From Lewinellaceae bacterium (GTDB taxonomy: Bacteria; Bacteroidota; Bacteroidia; Chitinophagales; Saprospiraceae): a stretch of 64,000 nt of DNA. Where the stretch lies: contig JACJYG010000007.1 in the NCBI GenBank assembly GCA_020636215.1, positions 310,001-374,000 of the forward strand. The letters run 5' to 3'. A program made the position numbers and the translations under genes. Each line of letters opens with the position of its first letter. Positions within the stretch are counted from its first letter, which is position 1. Below, in pieces: positions 53,281 through 61,933 of this stretch. A model generated the notes under the pieces. The model was given only the letters and a program-made list of their open reading frames with translations, did not search any database and was not told the origin of the DNA.

Positions 53281-53928
53281 ATGAAACCTGCATACCTGCT
53301 TCTGTTTGCAGTACTGCTTGCCCTTGGAAGCTGTACTGGAAAATCTGCTGACAAAGCGCCAGCGCAGCAGCCTTCTTCTGAAACCACTTCAACGGCTCAG
53401 GCCGAATCGGAGCCGACAGCCGAGCCTCAGCCGGAAAAGGTTCCGCCCCTTGAAAGAACGCTAACGGCAGGTAAAGTGTCCTTTACGCTAAGTTGTTCCA
53501 ATGAAAGCGCAGAGAAAAATGTGTTATGCGCCCAGCCGCAGGGCTTGGAAGTGCGCAACGACCAACTCTGCCTCGATGTGGAAGGCCAGGCCCGGGACGC
53601 CTTCCAGGCCGACCTCAACAAGGATGGTTTCATCGAGGTCTACACTTTTACTGCTGGCCCGGATGCCCGTGGCCATCTCTATGGCTTCGCCTCCTATCGC
53701 AACCGCTCTTATGGCCCTATCAATGTTCGGGAACCTAAGGATGCTTTATTGCAAGGTTATCAGGGGCAGGATGCTTTTTATGTAAAAGAGGGGCAGATCA
53801 AAAGAGAATTTCCACTCTATAATGATAATGGCCAACTAAGCGGACAGCGGCGCGTTATTACTTACCAATTGAAGCAAGGAGAAACCTCCTTTATTCTGGA
53901 ACCCGGCAATAGCGAAACCGTTAACTGA
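53281..53928 (+). CDS. Lipoprotein of unknown function
   Basis: A 215-residue lipoprotein (LALGSCTGK) with a low-complexity linker rich in S, T, E, P and Q (about 22-60) before a small beta-rich domain. That domain holds two or three cysteines (LSCSNES, VLCAQPQ, QLCLDVEG) and a possible calcium loop (DLNKDGFIEVY). A family name is not recognised. The ABC transporter gene starts 3 bp after its stop, so the two are probably one operon and may work together. Confidence 0.75.
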   Translation: MKPAYLLLFAVLLALGSCTGKSADKAPAQQPSSETTSTAQAESEPTAEPQPEKVPPLERTLTAGKVSFTLSCSNESAEKNVLCAQPQGLEVRNDQLCLDVEGQARDAFQADLNKDGFIEVYTFTAGPDARGHLYGFASYRNRSYGPINVREPKDALLQGYQGQDAFYVKEGQIKREFPLYNDNGQLSGQRRVITYQLKQGETSFILEPGNSETVN

Positions 53929-53931
53929 TTA

Positions 53932-55752
53932 ATGAAGAACAGCTTCTGGCGCATACTTGGTTATTTGCGGAACTACCGGCTCCAGGTGGGGCTCAATATC
54001 TTCAGCAATATCCTGACCGCCTTGTTCACAGCTCTGAGCATTCCCTTGCTTATCCCATTCCTGGAAATCCTTTTCGACCGCCGCGAACCGGTGCTGCAGC
54101 GGCCGGAATGGCGGCTGGATGTTGGAAGCATCTCCGCCCATTTTAACTACTTTTTGAGCGAGCTGATCGTGCAACAAGGAAAGGAAGCCGCCCTCGTTTT
54201 CGTTTGCATGGCCATCCTGGGGGTATTTTTCCTGAAAAACCTCTTCCGGTATCTCTCCCTCTTTTTTATGGCGCCGGTGCGCAATGGTATTATCCGGGAT
54301 ATTCGGCAGCAACTCTTCGATAAGGTGCTGATCCTGCCCCTGCCTTACTTCTCCGAAGAGCGGAAAGGTGACCTCATGTCCCGTATCACTGCCGATGTGC
54401 AGGAAGTGGAGTGGAGCATTCTCAACGTGCTGGAGGCCATCTTCCGCGAACCCTTGATCATTGTTGGCTCCCTGGCTTTCATGCTTTATATCAGCCCCTC
54501 GCTTACCGCATTTGTTTTTATCCTGATGATCTTCACTGCGGTAGTGATCGGAGGTATTGGCCGTCAGTTGAAGCGCAGCTCCAGCCTCGTGCAGGAAAAA
54601 CTGGGCGTCATTGTTTCTATTGTCGAGGAAGCCCTGGGCGGCCTGCGCATTATCAAGGGCTTTAACGCCGAGGGCTACCAACGGGAAAAGTTCGGTAAAG
54701 AGAACAATCAATATAGATGGATACTGACCCGCCTCCTATGGCGGCGCGACCTGTCCTCTCCAATGTCGGAATTCCTGGGCATTGGCACAGTAGCCGTACT
54801 GCTGTGGTATGGGTCGAAGCTGGTTTTTACCGGCGAGCTGCAGGCGGAGACCTTTCTCACCTTCATCTTTGCCTTTTATAATGTCATCGATCCGGCCAAA
54901 TCTTTGACAAAATCCATTTATAATATACAGAAAGGGATTGGCGCAATGGAACGGGTTGAGCGCGTTTTGGACGCCCCCCTCAGCATTCAGGAGAAGCCCG
55001 ACGCCAGGATCATCGAAAATTTTCGCCAAAAGGTGGAATACAGAAACGTCAGCTTCGCTTACCGGCAGGAGGAAGAGCTGGTGCTGCGCAACATCAACCT
55101 GGATATCTCCTACGGAAAGGTTGTCGCCCTTGTAGGGGCTTCCGGCGCCGGTAAGTCCACCCTGGTGGACCTGTTGCCGCGCTTTTACGATGTCACCGGG
55201 GGAGGTATTTATGTAGACGGGATTGACATCCGGGATTACAGCCTGCACAGCCTGCGCAACCTGATGGGGATCGTTTCGCAGGAAGCAATTCTGTTTAATG
55301 ACAGCATCTATAATAATATCGTTTTTGGCATGGAAGGGGTAGGCATGGAGGAAGTCGTACAAGCCGCCCGGGTGGCCAACGCCCACGATTTTATTATGGC
55401 CACTGAAAATGCTTATGAAACCAATATTGGCGACCGAGGAAGTAAGCTTAGCGGTGGGCAGCGTCAACGACTGACTATTGCCCGGGCCATTCTCAAAAAT
55501 CCGCCTATCCTCATCCTGGACGAGGCCACCTCTGCCCTCGACTCAGAGTCGGAAAAACTGGTGCAGGAAGCGCTGGTGAAGCTGATGAAAAACCGTACCT
55601 CTATTGTGATCGCCCATCGCCTGTCTACCATTCAGCATGCCGACGAGATCGTCGTCATGCGCGCCGGCCAGATTGTCGAACGCGGCACCCACCAATCTTT
55701 GCTGCAACAAGCAGGAGAGTATTCCAAATTAGTGGAACTGCAGGCCTTTTAG
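53932..55752 (+). CDS. ABC exporter, MsbA-like half-transporter
   Basis: A 606-residue protein: membrane domain with six hydrophobic segments (about 20-330) and nucleotide-binding domain (about 365-600). Walker A is GASGAGKST, the signature LSGGQRQR, Walker B LILDEATSALD and the switch His is in VIAHRLSTI. Such homodimers export lipid A, other lipids, peptides or drugs; MsbA function is plausible but unproven. Confidence 0.94.
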   Translation: MKNSFWRILGYLRNYRLQVGLNIFSNILTALFTALSIPLLIPFLEILFDRREPVLQRPEWRLDVGSISAHFNYFLSELIVQQGKEAALVFVCMAILGVFFLKNLFRYLSLFFMAPVRNGIIRDIRQQLFDKVLILPLPYFSEERKGDLMSRITADVQEVEWSILNVLEAIFREPLIIVGSLAFMLYISPSLTAFVFILMIFTAVVIGGIGRQLKRSSSLVQEKLGVIVSIVEEALGGLRIIKGFNAEGYQREKFGKENNQYRWILTRLLWRRDLSSPMSEFLGIGTVAVLLWYGSKLVFTGELQAETFLTFIFAFYNVIDPAKSLTKSIYNIQKGIGAMERVERVLDAPLSIQEKPDARIIENFRQKVEYRNVSFAYRQEEELVLRNINLDISYGKVVALVGASGAGKSTLVDLLPRFYDVTGGGIYVDGIDIRDYSLHSLRNLMGIVSQEAILFNDSIYNNIVFGMEGVGMEEVVQAARVANAHDFIMATENAYETNIGDRGSKLSGGQRQRLTIARAILKNPPILILDEATSALDSESEKLVQEALVKLMKNRTSIVIAHRLSTIQHADEIVVMRAGQIVERGTHQSLLQQAGEYSKLVELQAF

Positions 55753-55814
55753 GGGCAGTTCTGCGATCGGATGTTGTTCTGAAAGCCCTTCAGTGAAATG
55801 GAGAAGTTGGAGTG

Positions 55815-55850
55815 CTCAACCCCTCAACCCTCTCAACCCTCTCAACTCCC
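55815..55850. repeat. 9-bp tandem repeat (ctcaaccct)
   Basis: Four copies of ctcaaccct or close variants, the same word as at 16467-16520. It lies between convergent genes. Confidence 0.8.
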
Positions 55851-55898
55851 AGAAACACTAAAGAAGGCCATACACGTCCAATCCCTGTAAATCCTGGC

Positions 55899-56708
55899 TT
55901 ATTCGCGGAAGACGAGCAGAGGCGCCTTGGTGTAGAAGGCCATGCGTTTGGTAAAACTGCTGTGGAACAGGCGTTCCCAAAGCCTCCGGTTGGGGATGAA
56001 AAGGGCCAGTATTTCTATATGTTTTTCCTGCATAAATGCTTCCAGCCCTTCGATGACGGATTTGCTGCTGATGACAGAAAAATCGGTAAAAGGAAGGGGG
56101 TAATTTTCCACCATTACATAGTCTTCCATTTTACCGGCCGTCCCTTTGATATCGATATGAACGAAGTGGATCGCGGCGCCCAAAGTGCCGGCGAACTCCA
56201 TGAGTTTGCCTACGGCTGTTTTATCGCTGTATTCGAAATCGGTGGCATAGCCAATATGACGGACCGGCTGGAAGGTTGCCGTTTCGGGAATAGCCAGCAC
56301 GGGGCATGGCGCATGCATCATAGTATGGGTGGTGACGCTACCCATTAGTTTTTCCACTCCGGCCCGTTCGCCTTTAGAGCCCATTACGATGAGCTGATAT
56401 CCTTTATTTCGGGCCGCATCGATGATTTCCTGATAAACGAAAAGGCCATAGTCTGCCCACATTTGGCCTATTTGTTTGGAGGGCTTTCCGGCTACAAAAT
56501 CCTTTAGCCTTTTTTCTACGCTTTGTCGTTTTTCCTCCAGCATTCGCTCGATATAATCGGGCGGCACCCGGCCGGCGTCATTCAGTGGAAGGTGATAAAC
56601 GCTCATCAGGTCCACTTTCGCATCGAGGGCTTTTGCCAGTTGCAATGCGTAATCGAAAGCGTTGGCGGCTGCGGGCGAGAAATCGGTGGGAAATAAAATT
56701 TTTTTCAT
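55899..56708 (-). CDS. Tandem universal stress protein
   Basis: A 269-residue Usp protein. The first domain begins KKILFPTDFSPAAANAF and has the ATP-type loop GSKGERAGVEKLMGS. The second (RHIGYATDFEYSDKTAVGKL) lacks it. It is 28 bp downstream of another usp on the same strand, under the operator pair at 57.7 kb. The start is the ATG at 56708, which begins the family motif. Confidence 0.93.
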   Translation of the reverse strand: MKKILFPTDFSPAAANAFDYALQLAKALDAKVDLMSVYHLPLNDAGRVPPDYIERMLEEKRQSVEKRLKDFVAGKPSKQIGQMWADYGLFVYQEIIDAARNKGYQLIVMGSKGERAGVEKLMGSVTTHTMMHAPCPVLAIPETATFQPVRHIGYATDFEYSDKTAVGKLMEFAGTLGAAIHFVHIDIKGTAGKMEDYVMVENYPLPFTDFSVISSKSVIEGLEAFMQEKHIEILALFIPNRRLWERLFHSSFTKRMAFYTKAPLLVFRE

Positions 56709-56736
56709 GGGGCATACTTCATTGAAGTCGAATAAA

Positions 56737-57591
56737 CTATTCCGGAGTTTCAGCAGCTTCCTCGTAGTCAATGCTGAGTACGGGGATGTTGGAATGATTG
56801 ACCAGGGCTTCTACATTGCTGCCTGCCAGCATGCGTTTCAGGGGGTGGCGGTTGTGGTTGGAAATGCCGATGAGCTTGGCGCCCACTTCTTCCGCGAATG
56901 CCCGGATACCACGTTCGACACTGAAGTTTCGATGGATGTGGGTTTTGCAGCTAAATGGAGCACACAGGGCCCGGAATTCATCCATCGCTTCCTGGCTGAG
57001 GATGTAAGGAGGGTCCAGCAGGGAGGAAGTATGGATTTCGACTAAGTGGAATTCCGGCATAAAATGTTTGAGGATTTCTTTGAAGTGCAGGAAAGGCTCT
57101 CTTTCACTTTCGTTGAAGTTGGAGGCAAAAACCACCTTGTCAAAATTAACTTCCGACAGCGGTTCTTTGATAACCAATACGGGGCAATGTACTTCCCTGA
57201 CTACCTTCTGGGTGTTGGAGCCAATAAAATATTCACTTTTCCCACTGGCGCCATGGGAACCCATGACGACCAGGCCAATACCGTTATTTTTAGTGTAACG
57301 GGCCACTTCCTGGGCAACCTTCCCGCCCCGGCAGGAAGTAGTAATATCCATATCCGAATATCGGCGGTTCAGATCGGCCAGCAGTATCTGGGCATTGTAG
57401 ATGAGCTGCCGGGCTTCCGGCCATTGCGCCTGTTCCTGGCTGGTCAGAGCATCCCAGTTTTCCGGAATGTCCAGGCAGTTCAGCAAATGAAGGCGAGCAT
57501 TGAACCGGCGGGCCAACTGGGTTGCTGCTTCAGTAGCCTGGTAGGCGCATGCAGAAAAATCAGTAGGAACCAGGATGCTTTTCATACTCAT
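56737..57591 (-). CDS. Tandem universal stress protein
   Basis: A 284-residue Usp protein. It starts MSMKSILVPTDFSACAYQATE; an ATG two codons later is equally good. The ATP-type loop GSHGASGKSEYFIGS is in the first domain; the second has GISNHNRHPLKRMLAGS, a partial loop. First gene of a two-gene usp unit preceded by two CRP-like palindromes. Confidence 0.93.
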   Translation of the reverse strand: MSMKSILVPTDFSACAYQATEAATQLARRFNARLHLLNCLDIPENWDALTSQEQAQWPEARQLIYNAQILLADLNRRYSDMDITTSCRGGKVAQEVARYTKNNGIGLVVMGSHGASGKSEYFIGSNTQKVVREVHCPVLVIKEPLSEVNFDKVVFASNFNESEREPFLHFKEILKHFMPEFHLVEIHTSSLLDPPYILSQEAMDEFRALCAPFSCKTHIHRNFSVERGIRAFAEEVGAKLIGISNHNRHPLKRMLAGSNVEALVNHSNIPVLSIDYEEAAETPE

Positions 57592-57666
57592 GAATTAGTC
57601 TTCGGCCGGTATTCCGGTAGGGGATTCGGCCAGGGTCAAGTTAGAATCCTGGCCGGCAAAATGGCA

Positions 57667-57701
57667 TGACGCATATCAACAGGCGCTATTGACTTTTGTC
57701 A
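57667..57701. promoter_or_regulatory. Paired CRP/FNR-like operators before the two-usp operon
   Basis: TGACGCATATCA (57667-57678) and TGACTTTTGTCA (57690-57701), centres 23 bp apart and 76-110 bp before the usp start. Confidence 0.72.
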
Positions 57702-57703
57702 GT

Positions 57704-57736
57704 AAAAAAGGGCAATCATCATAAGGATGATCGCCC
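57704..57736 (-). terminator. Intrinsic terminator after the CBS gene
   Basis: An 11-bp stem with one mismatch (gggcaatcatc with gatgatcgccc). On the minus strand it is followed by TTTTTT, 52 bp beyond the CBS gene stop. Confidence 0.85.
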
Positions 57737-57787
57737 CTCGTCCTAGTCGCAAAAGCCAATTTTAACTATGATATAGTGTTTATTCCA

Positions 57788-58204
57788 TTATCCGGAGAAG
57801 TGCCGCATCAGGTCCCGGCTGGTGATAATGCCAACTACTTTATCGCCTGCCAGCACCGGCAAAGACTGTATATTGTGAGCGGTGAGTTTTTCAGCTGCTT
57901 CCTTAAGTGTGGCTTCCGGGCTGATGTAGATAGGGTTCGGCGTCATCAAGTCTTCGATGGTGATCTTGCGGTTAAGTGTGGCCTCGTCGGCTCTTCCCAA
58001 AGTTGGTATCTGACGCCCATAGGCTTTTAATACGTCATTGGCGCTAATGATCCCAATGAGCCTGCCCGCATCGTCGACGACTGGCAGGTGGTGGATGTTC
58101 ATCTCGAAGAATAAGCGGCACAGCTCGGTAAAGCTGTGGTGGAGGTGAGCAAACAAAACATTTTTACTCATTACATCGCTGACAGAAAGAGTGCCTGTTA
58201 TCAT
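57788..58204 (-). CDS. Two-CBS-domain protein
   Basis: 138 residues consisting only of two CBS domains: VSDVMSKNVLFAHLHHSFTELCRLFFEMNIHHLPVVDD and IEDLMTPNPIYISPEATLKEAAEKLTAHNIQSLPVL, each with the GIISANDVL or GIITSRDLM end. Such proteins bind adenosine ligands and sense energy state. The ATG overlaps the stop of the upstream unknown gene by 4 bp (ATGA), so they are translationally coupled. Confidence 0.92.
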   Translation of the reverse strand: MITGTLSVSDVMSKNVLFAHLHHSFTELCRLFFEMNIHHLPVVDDAGRLIGIISANDVLKAYGRQIPTLGRADEATLNRKITIEDLMTPNPIYISPEATLKEAAEKLTAHNIQSLPVLAGDKVVGIITSRDLMRHFSG

Positions 58205-58581
58205 TGGTTGTGCTTTTCTTTGTAGTACAATTCCGAGGCGCCGCCTTTGCGGTTTTGTTCGGATAAGGTCCAGTGGTCCGTTGAAGTGGTCTGCATCCAT
58301 AAATTCCCGGACTTTCGGAATACCTGGACATTCAAGCCGTATTTTTTGGAGAACATCTGCTCGAACTCGCTGACTTTTTTTTCGGGGTCGATCTTAAGGT
58401 CTCCGGTGGTATGTATGGTTCGGACTACAGACAAGGGCAGCTCGGGATCCAGGCGATCTTGTACGGGCGACCCTTCTCCCCGGGCATGGTGGCCACTATA
58501 GAATTCGATCTTGAGATATGGGAAATAAATATTGAATTCTTTTTGAATGTCTCTCAGGGTTTTTTCGTCTGAAATGGTCAT
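58201..58581 (-). CDS. Conserved-looking small protein in the stress island
   Basis: A 126-residue soluble protein: MTISDEKTLRDIQKEFNIYF, then IEFYSGHHARGEG, SVVRTIHTTGDLKIDPEKKVSEFEQMFSKKYGLNVQVFRKSGNLWMQTTSTDHWTLSEQN. The pattern of alternating strand and helix suggests a compact alpha/beta fold. I do not recognise a family. Its coupling to the CBS gene and the upstream operator pair suggest a role in energy-stress or low-oxygen response. Confidence 0.75.
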   Translation of the reverse strand: MTISDEKTLRDIQKEFNIYFPYLKIEFYSGHHARGEGSPVQDRLDPELPLSVVRTIHTTGDLKIDPEKKVSEFEQMFSKKYGLNVQVFRKSGNLWMQTTSTDHWTLSEQNRKGGASELYYKEKHNQ

Positions 58582-58708
58582 GGCTTTTGGCTTTTCCCGG
58601 CAAAATGGTAGCCGTGGTTAGGGAAAATGGCATTTCACTGCGTAACAGGCCCCCTGCTAATTTCTCATGTATCGTTTCAAAAATACTTTCTCATAAGGCA
58701 GTTGAAGC

Positions 58709-58742
58709 TGACAACTGTCAGTTGAGCTATTGATTTTTATCA
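58709..58742. promoter_or_regulatory. Paired CRP/FNR-like operators before the unknown-CBS operon
   Basis: TGACAACTGTCA (58709-58720) and the perfect palindrome TGATTTTTATCA (58731-58742), centres 22 bp apart, 128-161 bp before the start at 58581. Confidence 0.72.
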
Positions 58743-58767
58743 TCCTGCTTTTACCGTACCTGCTAAC

Positions 58768-58800
58768 AAAAAAGGGCCGTCAAAAAACATTTTGACGGCC
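58768..58800 (-). terminator. Intrinsic terminator after the third usp
   Basis: An 11-bp stem, ggccgtcaaaa with ttttgacggcc. On the minus strand it ends in CTTTTTTG, 103 bp after the usp stop at 58903. Confidence 0.88.
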
Positions 58801-58902
58801 TCCCGAAAAACTAACCTCACTAAATAGAAAAAAATTCACCAAGCTATGATTCTTGATAAGTTCAAGCGTCAGTGCATATTGTTTCACGGCCTCCAACCTC
58901 GA

Positions 58903-59847
58903 TTATTTCACGATCAGGGTTGGGATGCTTTCGTTCATGGACAGCACATTTTCTGTGACACTGCCCAACAATAGCAATTCGACCTTAGAGTGCCCTTTGG
59001 CCCCCATAACGATCAGCCCGGCTTCCTGTTCACGGGCAAAATCCAACAGGTGTTGGGCTACACCGGGTTCTTCCCGGCAAATAAGTTTTATTTCAAGCTC
59101 ATCTTTGTGTTCCGGTACATGCGTGTTGAGAAAGGCCTTGAAGGCTTCAAGGTGGTCTTCTTCCAGCATTTCCCGGAATTGTTCTTTTGTCTTTTGTATC
59201 TTATAAACACTGAGGTTAGGAATCGTATATACATTGACGCAGGTAATGACAGCGTCGTCTTCCAGTTCCATCCGGAAGGCAATGGCTGCCCGTAGTGCTC
59301 TAATGGAGTGCTCGGAGAAGTCGATCGGCACCACGATCCGTTTGATGGCTGCTTTGGCCTGGTCCGGTATGATCAGGGCGTTACAGCGCGCCTTTCTGGC
59401 CAGGTTTTTGGCAAGGATGCCATGCTGTTCCACCCCACTGCGCTGGCCGATAATGACCAGGTCGGCGCCGATATCTTCCGCATCGGTGAGTAGCTCTTCC
59501 AAAGGGTTGCCTTCCCTGACGTCGAACTCTATATGCACCGCGCCTCCCCGTTCCATTCGGCTTTTGATCTTACGGTCCATCCGGGAGATGACCTCATTGT
59601 TGAGTTCATAATTGCTGATGAGTGACTCAGCCTCTCGTTCAATAATGGTGTCGAAAACATCAAAGCGGGGCAAGACGTGGAGGAAATATAGGGCGCCGGT
59701 GGGAATATAGTGGGTCAGGAAATCCACATATTCCAGGATTTTTTCGTCCGTGGCGCCCAATTCAAGGGCTACCATTGCCTGGCGGACCTGGTAGGGCTCA
59801 ACGGCCTTTTTTTCAATCTTCATAGAAGAGGGGCTTATGGACATCAT
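58903..59847 (-). CDS. Tandem universal stress protein
   Basis: A 314-residue Usp protein with an irregular first domain (VRQAMVALELGATDEKILEYV) and a canonical second domain: KRIVVPIDFSEHSIRALRAAI and ATP loop GAKGHSKVELLLLGS. In contrast to the other two, here the second domain keeps the loop. The first domain has GQRSGVEQHGILAKNL in the corresponding place. Starts at 59847 and 59823 are both possible. Preceded by its own operator pair. Confidence 0.92.
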   Translation of the reverse strand: MMSISPSSMKIEKKAVEPYQVRQAMVALELGATDEKILEYVDFLTHYIPTGALYFLHVLPRFDVFDTIIEREAESLISNYELNNEVISRMDRKIKSRMERGGAVHIEFDVREGNPLEELLTDAEDIGADLVIIGQRSGVEQHGILAKNLARKARCNALIIPDQAKAAIKRIVVPIDFSEHSIRALRAAIAFRMELEDDAVITCVNVYTIPNLSVYKIQKTKEQFREMLEEDHLEAFKAFLNTHVPEHKDELEIKLICREEPGVAQHLLDFAREQEAGLIVMGAKGHSKVELLLLGSVTENVLSMNESIPTLIVK

Positions 59848-59911
59848 GATCGCTCGATTTTAGGCCCTTTCAGCCTTTATCAAATATAAGCTCCCACTCT
59901 TTAAACCTGAA

Positions 59912-59945
59912 TGACAATTATCAAAACGGAAGATGACTTTTGTCA
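59912..59945. promoter_or_regulatory. Paired CRP/FNR-like operators before the third usp
   Basis: TGACAATTATCA (59912-59923) and TGACTTTTGTCA (59934-59945), centres 22 bp apart, 65-98 bp before the start. Confidence 0.75.
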
Positions 59946-60036
59946 GAGATGATAGGCCTGGTGGTTAATGCGTCTTGTGGGGCAATCCATCCTAGCGTCC
60001 ACTCATCTGGCAACTGTTTACTGACGTACGGATCTA

Positions 60037-60243
60037 CTACCGGTCTTCATACCATTTTTCTTCCTCAAAATGCTGTGGTTTTTCATCTTTAGCCCGCAGT
60101 ACAATGATGGCCTGGATCAGAATCAGGACAGGAAGGCCAATGATGCCGGCCCAAATGACGTATGGAGAGGGATACACCGCCATGAGAAAAAGCAGTAGCG
60201 CCAGGGTGGCAAAAATCCAGGCAGAGGCAATCTTGTAATGCAT
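60037..60243 (-). CDS. Small two-helix membrane protein
   Basis: A 68-residue protein with two hydrophobic segments (about 6-23 and 28-49) and a charged tail (AKDEKPQHFEEEKWYEDR). It starts 5 bp after the rhodanese stop and is probably cotranscribed. No family recognised. Confidence 0.7.
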   Translation of the reverse strand: MHYKIASAWIFATLALLLFLMAVYPSPYVIWAGIIGLPVLILIQAIIVLRAKDEKPQHFEEEKWYEDR

Positions 60244-60248
60244 CTTTG

Positions 60249-60596
60249 TTAAGCGGCTTTGGGTAACATTTCCTTTTTCTCCCGGTCTACATCGAACCAG
60301 CGGCCGCCATTGTATACCTCCTCATAGCCCAGCATTTTCAGGGAGAGCACCACCCATCCAGAACGAAAGCCTTCTTCGCAGACGAAAATCCACGGCTTGG
60401 GAAGGCCCTCCAGTTCTTCCAGGTAGTATACATGGATATCCCAGGGGATGTTGATCGATTGGCCGGCGTGGGCGAGTTCGTATTCCTCTCGGGAACGAAC
60501 GTCGATAATGGCGCCCTTCATAGCATTTGGAATGTCGCGGATCAGCATGGCGGTAGCTTTTGGTGAATCAATCCGCAGTAATGCCAGCTCACTCAC
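60249..60596 (-). CDS. Rhodanese-domain protein
   Basis: A 115-residue single-domain sulfurtransferase. GAIIDVRSREEYELAHAGQSINIPWD begins the fold and the active-site Cys heads the loop VCEEGFRSG. The loop length (CEEGFR) is that of sulfurtransferases rather than phosphatases. Preceded by a CRP-like palindrome pair, thus part of the same regulon by position. Confidence 0.9.
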   Translation of the reverse strand: MSELALLRIDSPKATAMLIRDIPNAMKGAIIDVRSREEYELAHAGQSINIPWDIHVYYLEELEGLPKPWIFVCEEGFRSGWVVLSLKMLGYEEVYNGGRWFDVDREKKEMLPKAA

Positions 60597-60672
60597 CCGC
60601 CTTTGCGTTGGCTTTTGAATACGATGTATTACTGCACTCTACGAAAGTGCGATAATAAATGAGAGGGAATGA

Positions 60673-60707
60673 TGACAAAAGTCACTTCACCGTGCTGAAT
60701 TAAATCA
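60673..60707. promoter_or_regulatory. CRP/FNR-like operator pair (one weak) before the rhodanese gene
   Basis: TGACAAAAGTCA (60673-60684), a perfect palindrome, and the weaker TGAATTAAATCA (60696-60707), centres 23 bp apart, 77-111 bp before the start. Confidence 0.6.
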
Positions 60708-60723
60708 GTTTGGCATTCAACTG

Positions 60724-61629
60724 CTACCGCAGCGGCTTCACCGTATACCCTGCTTCGCGCAGCAAGGCCACAACGCCTTGCCCACCGCCCAGGTGGCCGG
60801 CTCCGACCGCAAAAAAAGTTGGCCGTTCTGCCATCATCCCGGCCATGACGGGGATCCAGTTGCGGTTGCGGCCCACCAGCAGCAGGTCTTCATAGCCGCC
60901 GATGCCGCCCTCTTCGCTTTCCATCATGGATTGCATGCCCTGCAAATCCTGATTTTTGTAGAGTTTTACCATTTGTTCAAACTGCCCTTCGCCGGTGTCT
61001 TCTGTTTTGATCGATTCCACCAGCATCTCAGCCTGCACTTTGTAGGGGATGCTGTCAAAGACACTCATCTGAAATTCCGCTGTTTCCAGGCCGTCGATGG
61101 GCAACTTGCGTTGCTGCGCCATGCTCATTAATTCCATTTCGTAGGACATCACGTCACCGCTGCTGCCGTCCATCGACGTCATATCGCCTTCGCCCAGGGC
61201 GGAGAGGAACATGGGTTTGATGCGGTTGAGGAACATCATGGGCAGGCCTACGCTTTCAAAGTGTTCTTGCACCAGGGCATAGTCTTCGGGCGTGAGCAGA
61301 TCCTCCAGGGTGGTGTCATTGGCCATAAAGGATTTCATCAGTAGGGGGAAGAGTTTGGTGAAATCCGTCATATCCTCCATATCGATCTCAAAAGTGACGC
61401 GCTGCGCTTTTTCAAAAGACGCCTTGGTGGCCTCGGTCAGAAAGAAATCCTCCTTGCCGATCATATGGATGGTGCCGAACAAATAAGAAGGCGCCTGTAT
61501 GCCATTGCCACTGATCTCCCACAGCAGGGAGTTTTCTTCCGCCGTGGGGGCGTATTGGGCGCTGGCCGGTTGGGCCCAGGCCGCAATGGCTAAAATGGAA
61601 AAGGAGAGAGAAAAAAATATCTTCCGCAT
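60724..61629 (-). CDS. TraB/GumN-like exported protein
   Basis: A 301-residue protein with a signal peptide (ending PASAQ). Family pattern: SLLWEISGNGIQAPSYLFGTIHM at the start of the mature protein, and TFFAVGAGHLGGGQGVVALLREAGYTV at the end. Two GxxH motifs (GTIHM, GAGH) are typical and may bind metal or act in hydrolysis (Tiki-like protease superfamily). The start at the ATG of MRKIFF begins the signal peptide; the longer frame overlaps the next gene and is rejected. Confidence 0.9.
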   Translation of the reverse strand: MRKIFFSLSFSILAIAAWAQPASAQYAPTAEENSLLWEISGNGIQAPSYLFGTIHMIGKEDFFLTEATKASFEKAQRVTFEIDMEDMTDFTKLFPLLMKSFMANDTTLEDLLTPEDYALVQEHFESVGLPMMFLNRIKPMFLSALGEGDMTSMDGSSGDVMSYEMELMSMAQQRKLPIDGLETAEFQMSVFDSIPYKVQAEMLVESIKTEDTGEGQFEQMVKLYKNQDLQGMQSMMESEEGGIGGYEDLLLVGRNRNWIPVMAGMMAERPTFFAVGAGHLGGGQGVVALLREAGYTVKPLR

Positions 61630-61933
61630 GGTCGAGACTTTACTTTTTAAATTAAACAACTTCAACACTTCTATCTTAAACGGATAAAGAGGATTTTGGA
61701 TTACTGGCAATGGCGCCGGGGCGTGTTTTTTTATTTTTATTTTCTCTTTCCAAATGATTTCACGAGGAATCCAAGCTGTCCTCTGCGCCTCGGGTGCAGG
61801 GTAAAGATCAATAGAATCCCTGTCGGTCAGCGGCCCAGCAGACGGGGGGCGCCCTGAATCGGGGCAAAAGGAGCATAAAAGCATCGTTAAACCGGGCACA
61901 CTTGCAAAAATGGGAGAACCCCCCAATCCCGCT
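61630..61933. other. Intergenic region
   Basis: About 300 bases between two minus-strand genes. No gene or element recognised. Confidence 0.4.
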
